Positions 59,642 to 64,000 of a stretch of DNA of 64,000 nt are shown here, piece after piece. The stretch comes from Sphingobacteriaceae bacterium (GTDB taxonomy: Bacteria; Bacteroidota; Bacteroidia; Sphingobacteriales; Sphingobacteriaceae). The first letter of the stretch is position 1; each line of letters starts with the position of its first letter. The translations under genes were made by a program, and so were the position numbers. The stretch spans positions 1 to 64,000 of the forward strand of contig JACMJM010000042.1 in assembly GCA_014380615.1 (NCBI GenBank), given 5' to 3'. The notes beneath the pieces were generated by a model that was given only the letters and a program-made list of their open reading frames with translations, was not told where the DNA came from and searched no databases.

Positions 59642-60099
59642 ATTCCATCCCCCTTATATCTTTTCTGTTTATATAACAGAAAATAGAATCTAACTAAAAA
59701 GAATACCAAAACTGTAAATATATTGTAGGTCATCGCAACTGTGAATGGAAGGCCATGTATAAATATGATAGTTAGTATCAAAATGGCGTAGTTAAAATAT
59801 ACACTCCATTGCAACGATTCTAAACGCAGTCTGGTAATTTGTTCATCTTCAATCTTTTCTTTGGAGAAGGCTGTAAGAATTAGACCTATAATTAAACCAA
59901 TGCAGGCAATTTCGTCCGTAAAATTATTATTAGAACCTAACATCGATAAATCTTTGCTGCCTTCTTTGATGAGGCTTAGGTTTAAGAACTTAAATGTAAA
60001 TTGAAAATTTTGAGCTGCGATTCCCAGTGGTAAGGATAAAGCAATCAGCACCCAACCAACACGCTTGTATTTGTTGGGAAATAAAAATCTACTTTTCAT
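59638..60099 (-). CDS. Four-TM membrane protein, single EDE-LRL-LQW unit
   Basis: The 153-residue protein has MKSRFLFPNKYKRVGW, TM helices at about 13-30, 63-79, 99-115 and 120-143, TDEIA (61-65), and EDEQITRLRLESLQW (84-98) followed by NY (103-104). These occupy the same positions as in the first half of the downstream 314-residue protein, so the two are paralogues. The ATG at 60099 is preferred over one at 60126, because the latter lies in the promoter/operator. It is first in the XRE-coupled operon. Confidence 0.82.
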   Translation of the reverse strand: MKSRFLFPNKYKRVGWVLIALSLPLGIAAQNFQFTFKFLNLSLIKEGSKDLSMLGSNNNFTDEIACIGLIIGLILTAFSKEKIEDEQITRLRLESLQWSVYFNYAILILTIIFIHGLPFTVAMTYNIFTVLVFFLVRFYFLLYKQKRYKGDGI

Positions 60100-60101
60100 A
60101 A

Positions 60102-60149
60102 TGTCAAACATATTTGACACAAACATATGAAAAGAAATTAAAATGTCAA
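60102..60149 (-). promoter_or_regulatory. Promoter and operator of the XRE-membrane protein operon
   Basis: On the minus strand a TTG (60149-60147, within TTGACA), a 19-nt spacer and TATGTTTG (60127-60120) form a consensus promoter. Immediately downstream lies the perfect inverted repeat TGTCAAA-N4-TTTGACA (60102-60119), overlapping the expected start site. Another half site, TGTCAA, is at 60144-60149. The layout fits repression by the operon's own XRE protein. Confidence 0.65.
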
Positions 60150-60176
60150 GTATTCTTTACAAAAAGTAAAAATATT

Positions 60177-60701
60177 TTAACTTGTGTATATCTCAATCAA
60201 CCCATCAGGCAGTATAACTTCAACAATCCCCGCCTCTATATCAATCTTCTTAACTATTTCTTCATTTAGCGGGAACATGATTTCGGTAAACTTATAAGTA
60301 ACCACCGCTATGTACTGCTGAGGGTATTCATGAACTTCAATTATCTCTCCCAGTTCGCCATGCTTTTCATCACGGGCTATAAAGCCTTTTAAATCTGTGT
60401 AGAAGAATTCGCCTTCTTCCCGCTCAGGCATTTTTTCGTTAGGCAGATAGATTTTTTTTCGAACCAGCTTTTCAGCTTTCTCGATAGTATCAACATCCTC
60501 AAAATAAAAATAGCCTGTTTTGTTGGCTTGTAATTTATAAGAAGAAGTGAAAAACGGAACAAGTTTATTGCTTATGTCCAGGAATACCGAATCCAGTTCA
60601 AGCTCCTCAAACTCATCAAATTCAAAATACACTTGAACTTCGCCCTTGAGGCCCTTCGTTTTGGTAATATATCCTATGTAAAAACTATCCTCTATCTTCA
60701 T
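60177..60701 (-). CDS. rimM: Ribosome maturation factor RimM
   Basis: The 174-residue protein has FYIGYITKTKGLKGEVQVYFEFD (N-domain, 7-29), FYFEDVDTIEKAEKLVRKKIYLP, and the PRC-barrel DLKGFIARDEKHGELGEIIEVHEYPQQYIAVV, then IMFPLNEEIVKKIDIEAGIVEVILPDGLIE. It binds S19 and helps 30S head assembly. It follows rpsP after a terminator-like hairpin. Confidence 0.95.
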   Translation of the reverse strand: MKIEDSFYIGYITKTKGLKGEVQVYFEFDEFEELELDSVFLDISNKLVPFFTSSYKLQANKTGYFYFEDVDTIEKAEKLVRKKIYLPNEKMPEREEGEFFYTDLKGFIARDEKHGELGEIIEVHEYPQQYIAVVTYKFTEIMFPLNEEIVKKIDIEAGIVEVILPDGLIEIYTS

Positions 60702-60716
60702 ATTCTTCCGGTAATA

Positions 60717-60751
60717 AAAAACGCCACTACGATAGTTCGTAATGGCGTTTT
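60717..60751 (-). terminator. Terminator-like hairpin between rpsP and rimM
   Basis: The stem AAAACGCCA (60717-60725) and TGGCGTTTT (60743-60751), with an inner TACG/CGTA extension, is followed by T-rich sequence on the minus strand. It may lower rimM expression relative to rpsP. Confidence 0.75.
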
Positions 60752-60767
60752 AATGCGTTTAGAAAAA

Positions 60768-61487
60768 TTATTCCGCCTTTTCAGCATCGTCAGCCGGAGC
60801 TGCTTCAGTTTCAGCAGCCGGTTCAGCAACTGCTTCAGCTTCAACTGCTGGTTCAGCAACAGCCTCAGTTTCAACTGCTGGTTCAGCAACAGCCTCAGTT
60901 TCAACTACTGGTTCAGCAACAGCCTCAGGAGCCGATTCTGTTTCAGCAACAAGCTCTTGACTTGCCTCTGCTTCAACCGGAGCTTCTTCTGCTTCGGCAA
61001 CAGCTTCTTCTTCAACTTCTTCAACTACCGGAGCATTTTTTGCGGCTAATGCCGCAGCTCTTTCTTGTTTCTTTTTAGACTCGGCAGCTAAAGCAGCTTT
61101 ACGGGCTTCTTCTTTTGCAGATGTTAAGCCTTCTTTTTTACCTTCAATTTTAGTGCCTTTACCTTGCAGCCACTCATTAAATTTAGCTTCAGCCTGTTCT
61201 GCGGTTAAAGCGCCTTTTTTAACGCCGCCTTCAAGATGTTTTTTGTAAAGAACACCTTTGTAAGAAAGAATAGCACGGCAAGTATCAGTTGGCTGCGCGC
61301 CACTGTTTACCCATTCTAAGGCTTTCTCAAAGTTAATATCAATGGTAGCGGGGTTTGTGTTTGGATTGTACGATCCTAAACGCTCGATGAATTTTCCGTC
61401 ACGCGGAGCACGAGAGTCTGCCACTACTACATGGTAAAAAGGTTTTCCTTTCTTACCGAATCTTTGCAATCTGATTTTAGTTGCCAT
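60768..61487 (-). CDS. rpsP: 30S ribosomal protein S16 with long Ala/Glu-rich C-terminal tail
   Basis: The 239-residue protein has a normal S16 body (1-about 85: [61 protein letters not shown]). A Lys/Ala/Glu linker is followed by an acidic tail of [14 protein letters not shown] decapeptide repeats to the end. Most bacterial S16 proteins are about 80-90 residues; Bacteroidota members often carry tails, but this one is long. The DNA encoding the tail is a 30-bp tandem repeat (60791-60930), so its length may vary between strains. It assembles into the 30S body. Confidence 0.95.
   Translation of the reverse strand: MATKIRLQRFGKKGKPFYHVVVADSRAPRDGKFIERLGSYNPNTNPATIDINFEKALEWVNSGAQPTDTCRAILSYKGVLYKKHLEGGVKKGALTAEQAEAKFNEWLQGKGTKIEGKKEGLTSAKEEARKAALAAESKKKQERAAALAAKNAPVVEEVEEEAVAEAEEAPVEAEASQELVAETESAPEAVAEPVVETEAVAEPAVETEAVAEPAVEAEAVAEPAAETEAAPADDAEKAE
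60791..60930. repeat. 30-bp tandem repeat encoding the S16 tail
   Basis: Units start at 60791 (degenerate), 60821, 60851, 60881 and 60911 (partial). The units at 60851-60880 and 60881-60910 differ at one base. Each encodes a decapeptide such as [10 protein letters not shown] on the minus strand. Confidence 0.9.
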
Positions 61488-61540
61488 TGTTTTTTATTTA
61501 TGTATTCAACATAGTTCCCGGAGTGTATTCTGCGGGGCTG

Positions 61541-61548
61541 CAAAAGTA
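61541..61548 (-). promoter_or_regulatory. Putative -7 box of rpsP
   Basis: Minus-strand TACTTTTG fits TAnnTTTG and lies 53 nt upstream of the rpsP ATG. Confidence 0.5.
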
Positions 61549-61664
61549 GGTAATAATATCAAATAAAAAAAGTAAATACCTGTTTAATGTCGGATAGTAA
61601 ATTTCTAACTTATTTTTAATTATTATTGAGTTATATAAACACTATCAAAATCAATTAAGCCTGG

Positions 61665-61690
61665 ATGTAAGTAAAGCTTACATTTTTTTA
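61665..61690 (+). terminator. Terminator-like hairpin just before the PAS gene start
   Basis: ATGTAAG (61665-61671), loop TAAAG, CTTACAT (61677-61683), then seven T. It ends 4 nt before the ATG at 61695, so it could attenuate or shield the PAS gene, or end a short upstream transcript. Confidence 0.55.
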
Positions 61691-61694
61691 TCAG

Positions 61695-63092
61695 ATGATA
61701 CGAACCCTTGGAGAAATATTATCATCCGTTAGTGATGCTGTTTGGTCATTTGATTTAGCCAGCAACAAATTCGTTTATATAAATTCTCGCCTGGCCGATT
61801 TATACGAAACATCTTTAGATAATATTGAAGAAACCGACTCATTTTGGCTGCCCTACATTCATCATGATGATTATAATTATGCGGTTACCGAAGCTGAGCA
61901 GGTTTATAGCGGAAAGAAAGTAGAGATAGAGTACCGCATTCTTGTAAAAGGGAAGGTTAAATGGGTGCTTGATAAAAGGTCGGTTCTTTTTGATGAAAAC
62001 AACAATCCGCAGATTATTACTGGGATCTTGTCGGATATAACTGTAAGAAAAACCGATGAATCGAAGCTTACAGATCTTGAAAAAACTTTTCGGTATATTT
62101 TTCTGAATAACCCTAATCCGCTTTGGATCTATGATCTGGAATCCTTGAAGTTTTTAGAAGTAAATAACGCCGCGATAGCGAAATACGGTTATACCAGAGA
62201 TGAGTTTCTATCAATGACTATCGCCGATATAAGGCCAAAGGAGGATGTACCCGAGCTTTTAAAGCATGTTAAAAATGTGGGCAACCAATATCTTAACTCC
62301 CAAAAATACTGGCGGCACGCAAAAAAGAACGGAGATGTTTTATATGTAAATATTTCCGGCCACGGAATAAACCACAAAGGCCGCAATGCTGAGATAGTAA
62401 TGGCGCATGATATTACCCTTGAAGTAGAGGGCCGAATAACAATAGAGCTGGGCAAAGAGAACCTCGATGCCCTTATCAATAGTATAAAGGAGCATATTTG
62501 GTCTATTGATACAAAATACAAGTTCATTTCGCTAAATAAATCACTAAAAGAAAGTATTAAACAATCGGTTGGGAGAGAAATTAAAATCGGGGATTCTGTA
62601 CTCCTGCCGGAATATGAACAAGATGAAATCGCTTATTGGAAAAACTATTACGACAGGGCCTTAAAGGGCGAAACTTTTAGTTTCATCGAAATGGTGAAAT
62701 TGCCTTCCAAGCTTCCGTTGTGTGCCGAAATAACGATGAGCCCGATCAAAAATAAAGGCAGAATTATCGGAGCGGCATGTATTTCGTACGACATTCAGGA
62801 AAAGTTAAATGCTCAGGAACTGATAATTGAGCAAAATAAAAAATTGCGCGAAGTGATATCCTTAGCTTCACACGAAATAAGAGGGCCGGTTGCAAGCTTA
62901 ATGGGCTTAATATCCGCATTTAACAGAGACGATTTAACGGATCCGAATAATGAAGAAGTAATTCGGCTTATTACAGATGTAACCACTACACTTGATGCCG
63001 CTCTGCATAAATTGGTTGATAAAAGTTATTCTTTACGCGAAGAACGGAAGCCTAAACATGCCGTTCAATATAATCGATCAGGGAATGAATAA
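61695..63092 (+). CDS. PAS-domain sensor protein with phosphoacceptor helix but no ATPase domain
   Basis: The 465-residue soluble protein has three PAS domains: about 5-120 with a PAC segment ([24 protein letters not shown]), about 125-245 ([36 protein letters not shown]), and about 250-370. A coiled-coil linker follows, then a DHp-type helix with [16 protein letters not shown], His393 being the usual phosphorylated residue. About 70 residues later the protein ends without the HATPase boxes. It can thus sense but not autophosphorylate alone. It overlaps gmhA by 41 bp tail to tail. Confidence 0.85.
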   Translation: MIRTLGEILSSVSDAVWSFDLASNKFVYINSRLADLYETSLDNIEETDSFWLPYIHHDDYNYAVTEAEQVYSGKKVEIEYRILVKGKVKWVLDKRSVLFDENNNPQIITGILSDITVRKTDESKLTDLEKTFRYIFLNNPNPLWIYDLESLKFLEVNNAAIAKYGYTRDEFLSMTIADIRPKEDVPELLKHVKNVGNQYLNSQKYWRHAKKNGDVLYVNISGHGINHKGRNAEIVMAHDITLEVEGRITIELGKENLDALINSIKEHIWSIDTKYKFISLNKSLKESIKQSVGREIKIGDSVLLPEYEQDEIAYWKNYYDRALKGETFSFIEMVKLPSKLPLCAEITMSPIKNKGRIIGAACISYDIQEKLNAQELIIEQNKKLREVISLASHEIRGPVASLMGLISAFNRDDLTDPNNEEVIRLITDVTTTLDAALHKLVDKSYSLREERKPKHAVQYNRSGNE

Positions 63093-63618
63093 CTTTAATA
63101 TGAATTTCCTGCGCACGGTCGGCAAAGTTTGATTTTGGCGCCCTGATTTCTACGTCGCATAAAGAGGCCATTTTACCGCCGTCTTTACCTGTTAGCCCGA
63201 TTACTTTTAGCCCTTTTCGTCTGGCCGCTTCGATAGCGTTTATTACATTCTCTGAATTGCCGCTGGTGCTGATAGCAAATAACACGTCTCCTTCCTGCCC
63301 CAATGCCTCTACCATTCTCGAAAAAATGAATGCGTATCCGTAATCGTTACTAACACAGGAGATATGTGAAGGATCGGAAATTGATAGAGCCGGTAAAGCT
63401 CTTCTATCTGCGCGATACCGGCCTGATAGCTCTTCGGCAAAGTGCATAGCGTCGCACATAGAGCCTCCATTGCCGCACGACAGAACTTTTTTTCCCGACT
63501 TTATGGCTTCAACTAAAAGATTACCCGCATTGGTGATAGCTATAAAATTTTCTTCGGAAGCCAGGAAACTTGCTAATACATCTTGAGCCTCAACGAAATG
63601 TTGTTTAATAGAATTCAT
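63052..63618 (-). CDS. gmhA: Phosphoheptose isomerase (sedoheptulose-7-phosphate isomerase)
   Basis: The 188-residue SIS-domain protein has [101 protein letters not shown], and [17 protein letters not shown]. It makes D-glycero-D-manno-heptose-7-phosphate for LPS core or other heptose glycans. No other heptose gene is adjacent. Its 3' end lies within the end of the PAS gene. Confidence 0.95.
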   Translation of the reverse strand: MNSIKQHFVEAQDVLASFLASEENFIAITNAGNLLVEAIKSGKKVLSCGNGGSMCDAMHFAEELSGRYRADRRALPALSISDPSHISCVSNDYGYAFIFSRMVEALGQEGDVLFAISTSGNSENVINAIEAARRKGLKVIGLTGKDGGKMASLCDVEIRAPKSNFADRAQEIHIKVIHSLIDYIERHV

Positions 63619-63666
63619 TTAACAGATTATGGTAAGTATCCCGTTTTAATTATTTCGTTTGGGTAA

Positions 63667-64000
63667 TTAAAGAGATAATATATCTACTATTTTTAAAAGG
63701 TACGGATTTACCTCCGAAATATGTTTTATAGCGTTATGAAAAGGGGTATAGTGAATATTGTTATTAACACTGCCTATCATTTCTCCTTTACGGCCGTTTA
63801 AAAGCGCCTCTACAGCGGCAACTCCAACCCTGCTTGCCAACACACGATCCATGCAGGTAGGCCTTCCCCCGCGTTGAATATGGCCAAGAATCGAAAGTCT
63901 TGTATCGTAATTTGGAAATCGTTCTTTAATCTTTGCGGTAATTTCAAAACCGCCCTCGTTATCGCCCTCGGCAACTATAATAATTTTTGAAGACTTGTCT
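63667..64000 (-). CDS. pfkA: 6-phosphofructokinase, C-terminal part (runs off the window)
   Basis: The last 110 codons are visible. From 63999 the frame reads KIIIVAEGDNEGGFEITAKI, then RLSILGHIQRGGRPTCMDRVLASRVGVAAVEALLNG and the final VNPYLLKIVDIL. SILGHIQRGGxPxxxDRxLASRxG is the signature of the ATP-dependent PfkA C-terminal substrate and effector region. It phosphorylates fructose-6-phosphate in glycolysis. The N-terminal half and promoter lie outside. It is on the same strand as gmhA, 48 bp upstream of it. Confidence 0.95.
   Translation of the reverse strand, partial: DKSSKIIIVAEGDNEGGFEITAKIKERFPNYDTRLSILGHIQRGGRPTCMDRVLASRVGVAAVEALLNGRKGEMIGSVNNNIHYTPFHNAIKHISEVNPYLLKIVDILSL

Noticed and set aside
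60791..60930. Possible CRISPR-like array
   Set aside because: Repeats are adjacent without spacers and in frame with the S16 tail. No cas genes are present.
60633..61049. 138-residue plus-strand ORF rich in Ser, Phe and Asn
   Set aside because: It is the reverse-strand reading of the S16 tandem repeats, which explains its repetitive composition.
1..64000. tRNA or rRNA genes
   Set aside because: No CCA-ended cloverleaf with the GTTCGA-type T-loop and no rRNA core sequence was seen in the intergenic gaps when read by eye. A covariance search would be decisive.

Overview
The window looks like a chromosomal segment of a Bacteroidota bacterium, most likely Sphingobacteriales (Pedobacter/Mucilaginibacter-like). 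The support is: promoter boxes of the TAnnTTTG type, often with a TTG 19-21 nt upstream; GldD and a C-terminal type IX secretion sorting domain; a TonB-dependent receptor with a carboxypeptidase-regulatory domain; S16 with a long Ala/Glu tail; and an ORF6N-domain protein. Base composition looks moderate (about 40 percent GC by eye). No prophage, IS transposase, rRNA, tRNA or CRISPR was seen. Most genes are housekeeping, with several small accessory islands.

Layout. 1-114 is the start of rplM (minus). 115-525 holds only palindromic intergenic repeats. 526-1034 is a ParE-type toxin-antitoxin pair. 1251-2476 carries an acyl desaturase and mscL. 2497-3207 is an ORF6N gene bracketed by two direct copies of a 40-bp element and preceded by a 31-bp palindrome that also occurs inside the gene. 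3225-12658 is a pectin/uronate catabolism locus: a 1734-residue secreted pectate lyase, a hexuronate-type MFS transporter with KDPG aldolase, divergent KDG kinase, and a YhcH protein. 12729-24056 holds an M16 protease, a DUF5009 acyltransferase divergent from anmK, trmB, fcl, and a minus-strand run of TPR protein, phosphosulfolactate synthase-like protein, aroE and gldD. 24092-26907 is PPIase, exonuclease III and an M28 peptidase.

26910-34819 is a seven-gene minus-strand thiamine operon under a TPP riboswitch: TonB receptor, PnuT, an acyl-CoA-dehydrogenase-like flavoprotein, PafA-like phosphatase, ThiE-like protein, thiamine pyrophosphokinase-like protein and GNAT. Its promoter abuts a 130-bp element with 15-bp terminal inverted repeats (34842-34971). 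35080-41735 holds a SNF2 helicase, aat, a TonB-C-domain protein, M23 peptidase, rbfA and hflX. 42607-44790 is trpE-trpG with trpC, preceded by a clear attenuator: a 19-residue leader peptide with three consecutive Trp codons and a terminator.

44830-57219 contains small membrane and signalling genes, msrA, an M16 protease, def, a NifU-domain protein, Mrp, a GT51 transglycosylase, hpt, psd, rplS, two divergent small HTH genes and trmD. 57286-60149 is a TlpA-like protein plus an XRE regulator translationally coupled to two homologous membrane proteins, with a TGTCAAA-N4-TTTGACA operator candidate over the promoter. 60177-61487 is rpsP-rimM (minus). 61695-64000 holds a PAS protein with a phosphoacceptor helix but no ATPase domain, gmhA, and the C-terminal part of pfkA. 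All functional calls rest on motifs read by eye; no database search was possible.
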